Shown one piece after another: positions 46,781 to 55,819 of a stretch of 64,000 bases of DNA (position 1 is its first letter; each line of letters starts with the position of its first letter). The notes beneath the pieces were generated by a model, which was not told the DNA's origin, ran no database searches, and saw only the letters and a program-made list of their open reading frames with translations. The position numbers and the translations under genes are program-made. The stretch is taken from positions 3,534,001 through 3,598,000 of the forward strand of contig CBDDCH010000002.1 in NCBI GenBank assembly GCA_965226215.1, given 5' to 3'. The stretch is from G963668345 sp965226215 (GTDB taxonomy: Bacteria > Acidobacteriota > Terriglobia > Bryobacterales > UBA6623).

Positions 46781-48079
46781 ATGGGCAGCTACACAGAGTT
46801 GACGGTTGCAGGGTATCCCCTCATTACATCTAAGAGTGCGGTTATCCCCGAAGTAATGACCGTATTCAGAGAGACGGATCGACGAGTATTCACACGCCGG
46901 GTATCTGAGAAAAATCCACTGGTGTGGGGAGCACCCGACCCCGACAACCAGGAAATTGAAACGACGATTAAATACTCGTGCACGGCCCACCAGGCGATCG
47001 ATCGCCTGGACGTCATGGGCTTCAGTTTTCGCCGCGTTCGGGAGAGCTTCGAGGCTGGGCGACAGCTGAAATTAGACGAGTTGGAGTCCCGGGCCCAAGA
47101 CACCGCCACTCCGGACTTGCTCGTCGGGATGTGGAACGAGCAGAAGAATTTCCTCAAGACTGTCACGTTTGACGACTACGCAGACGCCTTCGCCAAAGTA
47201 ATCGCCGGTGGACTCATGCCAAATCGGTTTAAGGATCACAAGAAAGAAGGGATCGATCCAATAATCAAGTACATCTTGGACGACGACCTGTTCGGATTCC
47301 ATGGTGGTGACGATCGTCTTCTTCTCCGTTTGGCCTGCAATCTGGTTGGGCCGGAAACGCGTGTAGTTCAGGACATCACAGAACTTGTTGGCGCCGGGTA
47401 TTACGGCAATGATGAACCTGTCTGCGAAGCTGCTATACGCCGGCTGACTGCCAGTCATGCAGAGAACGCGCCTCGGATCATCCTCACAGAAGGGTCTACA
47501 GATCGAGCGGTCCTGAAAGAAGCGTTGTCGATTTTGTATCCGCATCTGGCTGAGTACTATTCGTTCTTAGAGTTCAATTCATCACGATCCCCAGGTGGGG
47601 CCGGGCACCTTGTCTCCCTCGTCAAGGCCTTTGCCGGCGCCGGTGTTACCAACCGCATCGTGGCGCTCTTCGACAACGATACGTCTGCACGGGAAGCCAC
47701 GCGGGCACTAACATCACTCTCGCTTCCTCCAAATATTGTGGTCCTACACTATCCTGACTTAAAGCTGCTTCGCGACTACCCGACGCTGGGGCCGAACGGC
47801 CTAACAACGTTAAATGTAAACGGGTTGGCTGCGAGCATAGAGCTCTATCTTGGCGCGGACATTTTGCGCCTAGGCAATCCGATGCTGACACCTGTTCAGT
47901 GGAAGGGGTACAGCGATACGCTCAGGCAGTATCAAGGAGAAGTCCGGCAAAAGGCGGAGCTTCACACTGCGTTTTTTCGGCGGGTTGTGCGCTGCCGGAC
48001 GAATCTGGCCGCGTTGGAGGAGACTGACTGGTCTGGGCTCTCGGCTATTCTGCAGATGGTCTTCCGTGCATTTGACTGA
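46781..48079 (+). CDS. HEPN/Toprim-associated domain protein (putative defence effector)
   Basis: A 432-residue protein. The N-terminal domain (MGSYTELTVAGYPLITSKSA, TVFRETDRRVFTRRVSEKNP, then CTAHQAIDRLDVMGFSFRRV) matches the HEPN/Toprim-associated N-terminal family. A Toprim domain follows, with the Glu motif IILTEGSTDRAVLKEAL and the DxD motif RIVALFDNDTSAREATRAL. The last 100 residues are helical and may hold the HEPN part. HEPN ribonucleases and Toprim nucleases are common in abortive-infection systems. The gene is intact although every neighbour is a transposon fragment. GC content is lower than in the housekeeping genes, which suggests transfer. Confidence 0.75.
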   Translation: MGSYTELTVAGYPLITSKSAVIPEVMTVFRETDRRVFTRRVSEKNPLVWGAPDPDNQEIETTIKYSCTAHQAIDRLDVMGFSFRRVRESFEAGRQLKLDELESRAQDTATPDLLVGMWNEQKNFLKTVTFDDYADAFAKVIAGGLMPNRFKDHKKEGIDPIIKYILDDDLFGFHGGDDRLLLRLACNLVGPETRVVQDITELVGAGYYGNDEPVCEAAIRRLTASHAENAPRIILTEGSTDRAVLKEALSILYPHLAEYYSFLEFNSSRSPGGAGHLVSLVKAFAGAGVTNRIVALFDNDTSAREATRALTSLSLPPNIVVLHYPDLKLLRDYPTLGPNGLTTLNVNGLAASIELYLGADILRLGNPMLTPVQWKGYSDTLRQYQGEVRQKAELHTAFFRRVVRCRTNLAALEETDWSGLSAILQMVFRAFD

Positions 48080-48081
48080 AC

Positions 48082-48404
48082 CGGGCGGGCACGGAATCAG
48101 CAGCCGGGCGAAACCCCTGCTTGGCCTTCACCCGTCGTTTGATCGCTCGATGGTCCTGCTCCAGGATATTGTTCAAGTATTGGACCGGCCGATGTCGGCA
48201 GCGTCGGCGCAGGGTTCCTTCCTCTTTCACTACTGGAATCGCTGAGCCGTAGAGGCGTGCCTGATCGGTGTTGATGACGCGGGGATGCGGATGCAATGGA
48301 TCGCTGAGAGCCTTGCGAAACAGCCGTTTGGCCGCCGCGGCATCGCGTAGCGCTGACAGCAGAAAATCGATGGTGGCACCGGTGGAATCAATGGTGCGAT
48401 CCAA
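48082..48404 (-). pseudogene. IS6-family (IS26-like) transposase fragment
   Basis: The minus strand encodes TIDSTGATIDFLLSALRDAA, AAKRLFRKALSDPLHPHPRV and CRHRPVQYLNNILEQDHRAI then KRRVKAKQGF. This is the middle and end of the IS6-family DDE domain, with the second Asp in INTDQAR and the Glu in LEQDHR. Start and C-terminus are missing. Confidence 0.8.
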
Positions 48405-48413
48405 GTAACACCA

Positions 48414-48957
48414 GCGGCCAGTGGATTAAAGAAGGCAAGCAGGCGACGCATTGGACAAGGCTGTCGTGCCATCGCTTCCGGGCGAACGAAGTGCGCTTGC
48501 AGTTGAGTGTGCTGGCCTACAACCTGGGTAATCTGTGGCGACGGCTGGTACTGCCGCGGCGAATCAAGAGCTGGTCGCTGACGAGCTTACAGCAGCGGTT
48601 AGTGAAGACGGGCGGTCGATTGATCAAGCACGCGAGGTACTATTGGTTGCTGCTAGCCGAAGGGCATCTGAATCGGCGGTTGTTCGGCAGTATGCTGCGG
48701 AGGATCTGGGCCTTACCGCTGCCGAATGGGTAGGACGGTCCGTTACCGGTGCGAAACTACGGTTCTGAGAGATTACTGTCGGAGGGGTGTGCGACAAATC
48801 GACTGAGCAGCAGCGAGACAGCCTTGTCGGACAGCTAAAACAGGCTGTTGGAACGCTTCGCCCCCCCCCGCGACTGCCGTCGGGCAAAAACTTCTTCCGT
48901 TCCGGGGAGCAGATCTTGTATCCTGTGTGAGCCGGATGTCCAAATCGGAAATTCCGG
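48414..48957 (+). pseudogene. Divergent IS1380-type element remnant (3' part)
   Basis: From 48414 to the stop near 48733 the plus strand reads QWIKEGKQATHWTRLSCHRF then LPRRIKSWSLTSLQQRLVKT and LFGSMLRRIWALPLPNG. It is close to the C-terminal 107 residues of the four full copies but clearly diverged, for example LPLPNG against LPVPGG. The right end at about 48935-48957 (CAAATCGGAAATTCCGG) matches the family's terminal repeat. It is an older relative cut by the IS6 fragment. Confidence 0.75.
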
Positions 48958-49500
48958 TCTAGATCCGGGAGTTGGACGGCAGCTTGGGGGAGGCAAGTAG
49001 TTGATACTGGAGCCGATGGCAGAGAAAAAGCGAGCCCGGCAGCTTCACCCACAAGGACCGGCCCCTATCTCCAACGAAATGAGTGTATGTGGGATCACGA
49101 TCGATCTCCAGAGCGGAGGGGCAGTCCGGTAACGACGCCGGAAGGGCGGACGTAGGAAGTGTGGGAGTTTGTCCAGCTCGAAGTGGATCTTAGCAGTACG
49201 TACTAAAGTACAAGGGGCAAAAAATTAGGGACGGTAGTACTTGGATTTTTCCCTGATTTAGTGTTTATCGCTTATTGTAGGTATGCTTGTGAAAACTCGA
49301 TACTTCATGGGAGGCGACACTAGGTTGCGCTGCCTCCGGAGACTGCGGCTAACCGCGTCCCCTCACTCCGGCCGATATGAGGGGAGGCGGTCCTGGGCTC
49401 CGGGCCAACGGATGTCGTTTCCGCTGACAAACCTCGTAACCACCCGTAGCGGGCTGAGGCGCGCATAGCAGGCGCCCAACCATGTTCGAGATCCCGATCT
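48958..49500. other. Gene-free stretch at the island's right edge
   Basis: About 540 bp without a convincing gene. Just after the IS remnant there is a short IRELDGSLG-like frame recalling VRELDERLG of the IS1380 transposase, possibly another tiny remnant. A 10-bp palindrome AGTACGTACT lies at about 49195-49204. The promoter of the glycosyltransferase gene should be in the last 200 bp. Confidence 0.35.
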
Positions 49501-49518
49501 GTGCGCAAAGTGAAAGCA

Positions 49519-50940
49519 ATGAACCACAGTCTTCCCGAATACGATCCCGACCGAACTGTCACACCCGACGACTACCAACCCTACATCGGCAAAGAGGGGG
49601 TGGATCGCCTGAAAAGCCAGGGCGACTCCGTGTCCGGCAAGAGCTGGGCCAGCCTTAGCAGCACCTTCCAGGGGGGCGGCGTTGCCGAGATGCTCCACAG
49701 CGTCATTCCGCTGGTTAGGAGCATGGGCATCGAAGCAAGCTGGGCAGTGATAGAAGGCGCCCAGGAGTTCTTCCGGGTCACGAAGAAGTTTCACAATTTG
49801 TTGCAGGGAGTCAGGCAGCCGATCACGCTGGAAGAGATCTTCGAAGAGTACCTCGGCGCCATCGAGGCGAACGCCAAGAAGGCCAACATCGTCGCGGACA
49901 TGATTGTGGTCCACGATCCGCAGCCCATCGGCTTGACGGCTTCCGGTGCGCTTTTCGGCAACGTGCTATGGCGCTGCCACATCGACACCTCGGCGCCGAA
50001 CCGCTCGCTGTGGCGCTTCGTTCTGCCCTATATCAATCAGTGCGCCGGCGCGATCTTTACCCAACCGGAATTCGTCGGAGCCGGCCTGAATGTCCCGGTC
50101 TATCAAATCACTCCCTGTATTGATCCCCTGGTTGATAAGAACCAGCTCTACAGCGATCGGAAAGCCTTGGCGACTCTGGATGAGCTTTTCACCGAACACC
50201 GCGTGGACCCCGACCGGCCCATCCTAGCGGCGATCTCGCGCTACGACATCCACAAGAATCAAACGACGATCCTCGAGGCGTTCCACAGGCTGCGTCAGGA
50301 AAGAGCCTACCGCCGGCCCCCGTATCTCATTTTCTTGGGAAACACAGCGCCCGACGATCCGGAAGGCGAGGGCGTGCTGGCCTCGCTGCGGGAACAAGCC
50401 GGGGATGACCCCGACGTTCGCTTTTGGGTCAATGTGCCCGATAACGATCGCGTGGTGGGTGCGTTGATGCAGGTGGCGCGGAGCTTTATCCATATTCCTA
50501 CCCGTGAAGGCTTTGGCCTGGTGGTGACCGAGGCTCTGTGGCAAGGCACGCCGGTAGTCGGCTCCAAGGTCGGGGGTGTGATCAAGCAGGTTGTCGACGG
50601 CAAGACCGGCTACTTAGTGGATCCCCACGATGTCGAAGCGATTGCTTCTCGCATGGCCCGGGTTCTCGACGATCCCGAGGAAGCCGACGCTCTTGGCAAG
50701 GGGGGACGGGAGCACGTGCGCCAGCACTTCTTGTTGCCGGAACTGGTTTCTCGCTATCTCACCTTGCTCGACTACTACAGCGGCGTCAGCGACACGCTTC
50801 CCCACTTCCGGCTCAATAGCGTCTCTCACAACGAGATAGCTCAGGCACTCAGGCCAAGCCATCCTCGTATCCCAACGCCGCTGGTCGACGGCGACCTGAC
50901 TCGGCTTAGGCGGGATCTCCACCACCAATGGCGGCGATAG
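49519..50940 (+). CDS. GT4-family glycosyltransferase, TreT-like trehalose synthase
   Basis: About 473 residues with a GT-B fold. The N-terminal half has WASLSSTFQGGGVAEMLHSV and VLWRCHIDTSAPNRSLWRFV, both typical of trehalose glycosyltransferring synthases. The C-terminal half shows ISRYDIHKNQTTILEAFHRL and the donor-binding IPTREGFGLVVTEALWQGTP followed by VVGSKVGGVIKQVVDGKTGY. TreT makes trehalose from NDP-glucose and glucose. A start at GTG 49501 is also possible. Nothing nearby belongs to trehalose metabolism, so substrate assignment is by similarity of motifs only. Confidence 0.75.
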   Translation: MNHSLPEYDPDRTVTPDDYQPYIGKEGVDRLKSQGDSVSGKSWASLSSTFQGGGVAEMLHSVIPLVRSMGIEASWAVIEGAQEFFRVTKKFHNLLQGVRQPITLEEIFEEYLGAIEANAKKANIVADMIVVHDPQPIGLTASGALFGNVLWRCHIDTSAPNRSLWRFVLPYINQCAGAIFTQPEFVGAGLNVPVYQITPCIDPLVDKNQLYSDRKALATLDELFTEHRVDPDRPILAAISRYDIHKNQTTILEAFHRLRQERAYRRPPYLIFLGNTAPDDPEGEGVLASLREQAGDDPDVRFWVNVPDNDRVVGALMQVARSFIHIPTREGFGLVVTEALWQGTPVVGSKVGGVIKQVVDGKTGYLVDPHDVEAIASRMARVLDDPEEADALGKGGREHVRQHFLLPELVSRYLTLLDYYSGVSDTLPHFRLNSVSHNEIAQALRPSHPRIPTPLVDGDLTRLRRDLHHQWRR

Positions 50941-50977
50941 AGTTCGGCGTATTTTACGACATAAGCGGGATCCACCG

Positions 50978-51256
50978 CTATCTCCCGACGATTCGACTTA
51001 CGATGTACAGCGGCCGGCGTTTGGTCTCTTCGTAGATTCTGCCGAGATATTCACCAATCAAGCCCAGAAACAGCATCTGCACGCCGGAGAGAAACACAAT
51101 GAAGAAGATCAACGCGGTGAAGCCCGCGGGTGATTCGTTAAGCACTAATCGAGCGTATAGCGCGTAGAGCAAGTAACAGCACGCCACACTCAGCGCTCCC
51201 AGTCCAGCAAAGGAGGCCATCCGCAGAGGCAAGATGGAGAAAGAGAAAATGCCGTC
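50978..51256 (-). pseudogene. GT2-family membrane glycosyltransferase, C-terminal fragment
   Basis: The minus strand reads LPLRMASFAGLGALSVACCY (first membrane helix), FTALIFFIVFLSGVQMLFLG (second helix) and LIGEYLGRIYEETKRRPLYI, the standard C-terminus of GtrB/DPM1-like glycosyltransferases. The catalytic domain is missing because IS1380 copy 4 lies directly upstream, and the DNA beyond that element belongs to a different gene. Confidence 0.8.
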
Positions 51257-51261
51257 TAAGC

Positions 51262-52921
51262 CAGGATTTCCGATTTGGCTCCTCTGACGGCACGAGTCTA
51301 CACCCTCACCCGGCGAAGCGCAACCATTTCTCCACCCGAAAGAGGCGGCGGCTGAGGCGGGACCGATCGAGCCCCCTTCTTGCCCCTCATGGGGGCTGAT
51401 CCGCCGCTGCGAAGTCAATTTCGCAGACACCCTTCCGAGCTTCCGTCCTCAGTACTCAGGTTTCGCATTCGGCAAGTCGCGTGCTACCCGCCCGGCACAG
51501 GCAGCGCCCAGATCCTCCGCAGCATGTCGCCAAACAGGCGCCGGTTCAGATGTCCCTCCGCGAACAAGAGCCAGTAATACCGCGCGTGTTTAATTAGCCG
51601 TCCGCCCGTCTTCATCAGCCGGTGCTGCAAGCTCGTCAGCGACCAGCTCTTGATCCGTTGCGGCAGCCCCAGCCGCCGCCACAAGTTGCCCAGGTTATAG
51701 GCCAGCACGCTGAGCTGCAAGCGCACCTCGTTCGCCCGGAAGCGATGGCACGACAGCCGCGTCCAGTGCGTCGCTTGCTTACCTTCTTTGATCCACTGCT
51801 CCGCCGTGCCGCGCTTGTTGTAGAAACGCACCACCGACCGGCTTGGCAAGCTCATGTTCGTCACGATAAAACCGACGCGCGCGAATAGCTCGCCCTGGTG
51901 GTGCTCGACCTTGGCGACAACTCGTCTGGGCCCCTTCCAGCTCTCCGCCTGATAGCGAAAGCTCTTGTAGCGCACTAGCGGCTTGCGGCCGGGCCTCCCC
52001 GGCGGACGAAACAGGATGTCTTCGATCTCCAGCTCCAGGCTCTTATTGGCCGGAATGCGGATCGCGTAGTCCGCGCCGCGCTCCTCCAGTGCTTCGTAGA
52101 TCTCGGGCTTGGCGAAGGCGGCATCGGCGCGAAAGGTGACCTGTTTGCCTTCGGCCAGTTGGCGCTCGATCTCCGGCAACAATAGCTCATCCCAGTCCTC
52201 GGCGCTGTGCACGTTGCCGGGACGCAGCTTGGCAGCGGGGCAATCACCATGACCGTTGAACAAAAGCAACGGGTGGTAGCAGACCGACTCGAAGTGTCCG
52301 TTGTAGGCACTGCCTTCCTGTTGGCCATGGACCGGACTCTCGGTGGAGTCCATGTCCAGAACGACCCGCTCGGAGTCGTCGAACGCCTCCGCTTGCCCGA
52401 CCAGCTCTCGGTTCAGCGCCATCAGCCCCAGCAGGTTCTCTTCGCTCGCCAGCATCTCCGTCTCGAAGCCGTGCAGCGTCGAGGTCAAGGCCGCACCGCG
52501 ATCCCAGATCTTCTGCGAGCCGATCAAGCGAAACGTCGGGTCAGCCGACACTCGGACGGCGTCGTTGACGTCCTCGTAGCCTGCCAAGCGGCTGTAGACC
52601 GACTGCCGCAACAGATCAGCGAACGTGAACTGCTTGTTTGTGCCTTGCCGGGAGTCGGTGAGATGCTCGCCGATCAGTTTCCCGAGTCCGAGTCGCTCGT
52701 CCAACTCCCGAACCAAGATCAAGCCACCGTCGGAAGTGACGTGCGATCCCTGGAAATCGACTTTCTACGAGCCGTTGAAACTTAGCTGGAATGGCTTGGT
52801 TTGTTTTTCACCCATTGGGTGTTGGCCTCCATGGCGTCCTCATCGGGCTCTAGCCCCTATGAATAAAGACGCTCAAGGCCGCCGGAAGGGCGAGAGGTCT
52901 GAATCAAATTGGAAATGCGGG
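51262..52921 (-). mobile_element. IS1380-family element, copy 4 (1660 bp, inverted)
   Basis: Opposite in orientation to copies 1-3 and 1 bp shorter. The plus-strand flanks are CTAAG (51257-51261) and CTTAG (52922-52926), similar but not a true duplication. It separates the 3' end of a GT2 gene from the 5' end of an Nramp-type gene. This is best explained by recombination between two IS copies, or by deletion next to one. Confidence 0.9.
51484..52814 (-). pseudogene. IS1380-family transposase, copy 4, frameshifted and with amber codon
   Basis: Compared with copies 2 and 3 it lacks one A in the AAACAAACC stretch near codon 5 and has TAG at codon 17 (52765-52767), the same amber as copy 1. A TTG near 52722 could restart a 412-residue product. 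One extra substitution, GDCPAAKLRPG for GDCLAAKLRPG, lies in the core. It is probably inactive. Confidence 0.85.
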
Positions 52922-53109
52922 CTTAGAGATATTCGTCCGGCTGCCACCTCTTCCCAATCACGGGTGGCCGGCGACTAGTGCTTGGCGCCGACTCCACCTC
53001 GAGCCACCCCCAACACGGTCCGGGCGCTGCGGATGCCGACAGAAATATCGGCACTCCGTTCGCCCTTCGGGCTGTCTCCGCCCGGCTCCCGCCCTGGACG
53101 AAAAGTGTT

Positions 53110-53299
53110 GCCAGAGCAGGCTGTAGCCGTTCTCGGCCCCCAGTACAGTGGTGGCCATCAGTTCACCGGTCCCGACCACGCCGGCGCCGATGATCAGCGC
53201 TGGTCCCATTCGTCGGAGCGCGCCGAGAAAGGTCTTTGGCGGGACCTCGATGCTTTCAGGATGAAGTGCGTAGGGGTCTTCGGAGCTTTGATGGGGCAT
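53110..53299 (-). pseudogene. Nramp-type metal transporter, N-terminal fragment
   Basis: Starts MPHQSSEDPYALHPESIEVP and continues PPKTFLGALRRMGPALIIGA then GVVGTGELMATTVLGAENGY, the first helix and following loop of Nramp-like divalent metal transporters. After LLW the similarity stops. The 180 bp between there and IS1380 copy 4 is not recognisable, and contains a TGCCGA...TCGGCA stem. Only about 60 of some 450 residues remain. Confidence 0.7.
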
Positions 53300-53442
53300 G
53301 ATAAAACCTTCAGGATACGTGTGTGCGAACCAGCTGCGTCAAGCCGGCTAGTGCTTGGTTGCAAAAGTTAGCGTTATTTGAAAAGCCCTTTCCCGAAGAA
53401 CCATACGATCGTCCGTCTGGCCCGGAAGTGGTTTGTTCGCAG

Positions 53443-53486
53443 AGTCTTCCGAGCCGCGACCGTGAGGGAGCGGTCCAGGGATTGCC
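53443..53486. repeat. Diverged member of the GAGCCGCGA repeat family
   Basis: Contains CCGAGCCGCGACCGTGAGGG then AGCGGTCCAGGG, a variant of the 6939/7052 unit with the same alternating layout (GAGCCGCGA..GTGAGG.AGCGG). It sits in a 320-bp gene-free spacer (53300-53618) between the Nramp fragment and the MBL gene, in which I see nothing else. Confidence 0.5.
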
Positions 53487-53618
53487 AGCCTATAAACGAT
53501 CGTGAACTTAGGCAACCAAGCCGGCACGTCTTGAGTCAGCCAGCCAACAGCAGTGTGTCCGACCACCCTGAGGACCAAGCCCGGTCCGCGTCGTTCATAG
53601 GATTAGGTTGATCGGTTC

Positions 53619-54689
53619 TTAGTCTTGCGGCAGATACTGCTTGCTGAAACCCGATTCGCCAAGCTGCACGGAAAACGCTCCATCCGGCTGGACCGTGGCT
53701 TTGATGAACACCCCACCGCTTTCACTGTCTTTGTTGGCCATGAACTGCGGGCCTGTATTCAGCTCCGGGCCCGTTCGTACGTTGCGGTACATCTGCCAGA
53801 TGGTTTCCAGACCGGGGCTGGTTTTTAGTGTCTGCATCGTCACAGGCTCGGCTCCTTTCCTCGGGGCATTGTTAATCACCACTACACGAGGACGAATACT
53901 GTGGACAAACACGGTGTTATTGCTCGCGTCCAGTCCATGATGGGAGATTTGAAACAGATCGACCGTCCCAACCAGGTTGCTGGGACAAACGAGATCCGCC
54001 TCAACGTTCCACGTTAAGTCGCCCGTATCCAGGAAACGGAAGGTGCCGTACTTGAACAGTACGGCGATGCTGGCGGCGTTTTCCGGGAGGCTCGGTACAA
54101 ACTCCGGCCGATCGGGTGGATCTCGTTTCTCCGCGCACAGAGGGTTCAAGGCCTCCGACGCTCTGTCGCTGGGCGCGACCTTCCGAAACGAGGCTACCGA
54201 GAGCATCTCCACCGGTGGCAAGCCCGCACTTTGCGTCAGGCTAAAGGTGTCACCTGCCTTCACGGTTTGAGAGTGGCCGCCGGTCACTTTTCGGTGGAGC
54301 GACAGGAGCTCCGGGTAACCGTCCCCAACCCCCTCCGGATTGTCTACAATCCCGTGGTCGTAGATGTTCTTGATAGGGATCAGTTGGCTTAATTTGTACG
54401 TCCCCCCCCAGTGGTCGCCGTGGAAGTGAGTGACGATGAAATGATCGATTTGCTTGAGACCGGCAACCTCCGCGGCAACATGATGCATTCGAGCTGCATG
54501 GCTGTCTTTGTTTTCACCCGAGTCAATGAGGATCGACTCGCCGGCGGGCGTGACGATTAGCGTGGCTGCTCCGCCATCAACGTCAATCCAATAAATGTCG
54601 GCCACTTGGCGCTCGGTCACGTCACGCTCGGCGACGGGGGCGCAGGCGCACATAATGCTCAGAATCATAAGTGTAGATACCCTTCGCAT
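53619..54689 (-). CDS. MBL-fold metallohydrolase (ComEC C-terminal type), probable lipoprotein
   Basis: A 356-residue protein starting MRRVSTLMILSIMCACAPVA at 54689, chosen for its AGGGG ribosome site and export signal (Cys after a short hydrophobic stretch suggests a lipoprotein). The metallo-beta-lactamase fold shows the HFHGDHWGG metal site in HFIVTHFHGDHWGGTYKLSQ, FRFLDTGDLTWNVEADLV and LFQISHHGLDASNN. This arrangement is that of the ComEC/Rec2-like MBL family. Substrate unknown. It lies 88 bp downstream of the iolE-like gene on the same strand, and an operon with it is possible but not certain. Confidence 0.8.
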   Translation of the reverse strand: MRRVSTLMILSIMCACAPVAERDVTERQVADIYWIDVDGGAATLIVTPAGESILIDSGENKDSHAARMHHVAAEVAGLKQIDHFIVTHFHGDHWGGTYKLSQLIPIKNIYDHGIVDNPEGVGDGYPELLSLHRKVTGGHSQTVKAGDTFSLTQSAGLPPVEMLSVASFRKVAPSDRASEALNPLCAEKRDPPDRPEFVPSLPENAASIAVLFKYGTFRFLDTGDLTWNVEADLVCPSNLVGTVDLFQISHHGLDASNNTVFVHSIRPRVVVINNAPRKGAEPVTMQTLKTSPGLETIWQMYRNVRTGPELNTGPQFMANKDSESGGVFIKATVQPDGAFSVQLGESGFSKQYLPQD

Positions 54690-54777
54690 GATTTTTCCCC
54701 TAAAGATAGAAGTTCTCTCTACCGTCTGCGCCCTCGGCAACCGGGAACTTGTGTTCGTAACGGCGCCGAGGGAACCT

Positions 54778-55665
54778 TCATCCAATTCCAATTTCGCGCA
54801 AAAAAGCGCGGTTTCTCTTAGCGATGGGCAGCGGCTTGTCGAATGGCGCAGGGTACATGTCCTGCTCGACGGTCGCCCAGCCGTCGAAGTCAACTGCTTC
54901 GAGAACATCCTTCAACGCAGAGAAGTCTACGGTGCCTTGCGATAATTCGCAAAACATACCCATCGTAACGGCCGGTGCAAAGGCCGTGCTGTCACGTTCT
55001 ACTTGCTTGCGGATTTCCGGGTCCACGTTCTTGAAGTGGAAGTAACGAATGCGATCGTGATGCTTGCGGAGCAAATTTACAGGATCGCCGCCGCGGTAAG
55101 AATGGTGGCCAGTGTCAAGACAAAGGAAGACGCGCTCCGGATCCGTCTGCTCCAAAAACGCTTCGATCTGATCTTCGTACTCGACGTGCGTTTCGGCGTG
55201 GGGATGGAAAACGAGTTTGAGCCCGAAGCGCTCTTTCGCCAGATCCGCCACTTTGTGGGTCGTTTCGATGAGTCTCTGCCACTCGTCGTCGTTAAGGTGT
55301 CCGGAGCGAAGCGACTCGCCGGTAGCAACGTTCGTGTACGTGTCATCGATCAACATCAGGAAGGGAGAGCCGAACGACACCAGGATGGTTGCGACGGCGT
55401 TAAGTTCCTTTTCGATGAGCGGCCATTCGTCGGCATCTTCGAGGTGCCGCATGACGAAACTTCCCGAGAGCTTCAGTCCACGGCCGGCGATTTCGGCCTG
55501 CAGGGTTGGCAGGTCGGTGGGAAGGTACCCGTAGGGACCGAGCTCAATCCATTCGTAGCCGGCTTCGCCGACCTCATCCAGGAATTGTCGCCAAGGAGGC
55601 TGTTTGGCATCGTTGGGCAAGCAAACACCCCAGGCGGCGGGGGCGGATCCGATTCTAACGTTCAT
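54778..55665 (-). CDS. IolE-like sugar phosphate isomerase/epimerase (TIM barrel)
   Basis: A 295-residue xylose-isomerase-like TIM barrel. Key segments are MNVRIGSAPAAWGVCLPNDA, EVGEAGYEWIELGPYGYLPT, KLVFHPHAETHVEYEDQIEA and FLCLDTGHHSYRGGDPVNLL with RIRYFHFKN, giving the His/Glu/Asp metal ligands of the family. Its neighbour iolD makes 2-keto-myo-inositol dehydratase (IolE) the best guess, in the step just before IolD. Other isomerase roles are not excluded by sequence. Confidence 0.82.
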   Translation of the reverse strand: MNVRIGSAPAAWGVCLPNDAKQPPWRQFLDEVGEAGYEWIELGPYGYLPTDLPTLQAEIAGRGLKLSGSFVMRHLEDADEWPLIEKELNAVATILVSFGSPFLMLIDDTYTNVATGESLRSGHLNDDEWQRLIETTHKVADLAKERFGLKLVFHPHAETHVEYEDQIEAFLEQTDPERVFLCLDTGHHSYRGGDPVNLLRKHHDRIRYFHFKNVDPEIRKQVERDSTAFAPAVTMGMFCELSQGTVDFSALKDVLEAVDFDGWATVEQDMYPAPFDKPLPIAKRNRAFLREIGIG

Positions 55666-55819
55666 GGGATGGTTTGGCGGACGGCATGAACTGCCCGTCG
55701 GGCAAGCGGCCTAGCCTTTTCACCGCGCAGGGCGTCCGTTCGTCTATGTATCGTGTGCATTCAACGGGTTAGAGAATAACCTGATGTTCCACATGGATCA
55801 ATGACGCTGCCGGTTAGCC

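Noticed and set aside
49193..49206. AGTACGTACT palindrome
   Set aside because: Only 10 bp and no gene context; likely chance.
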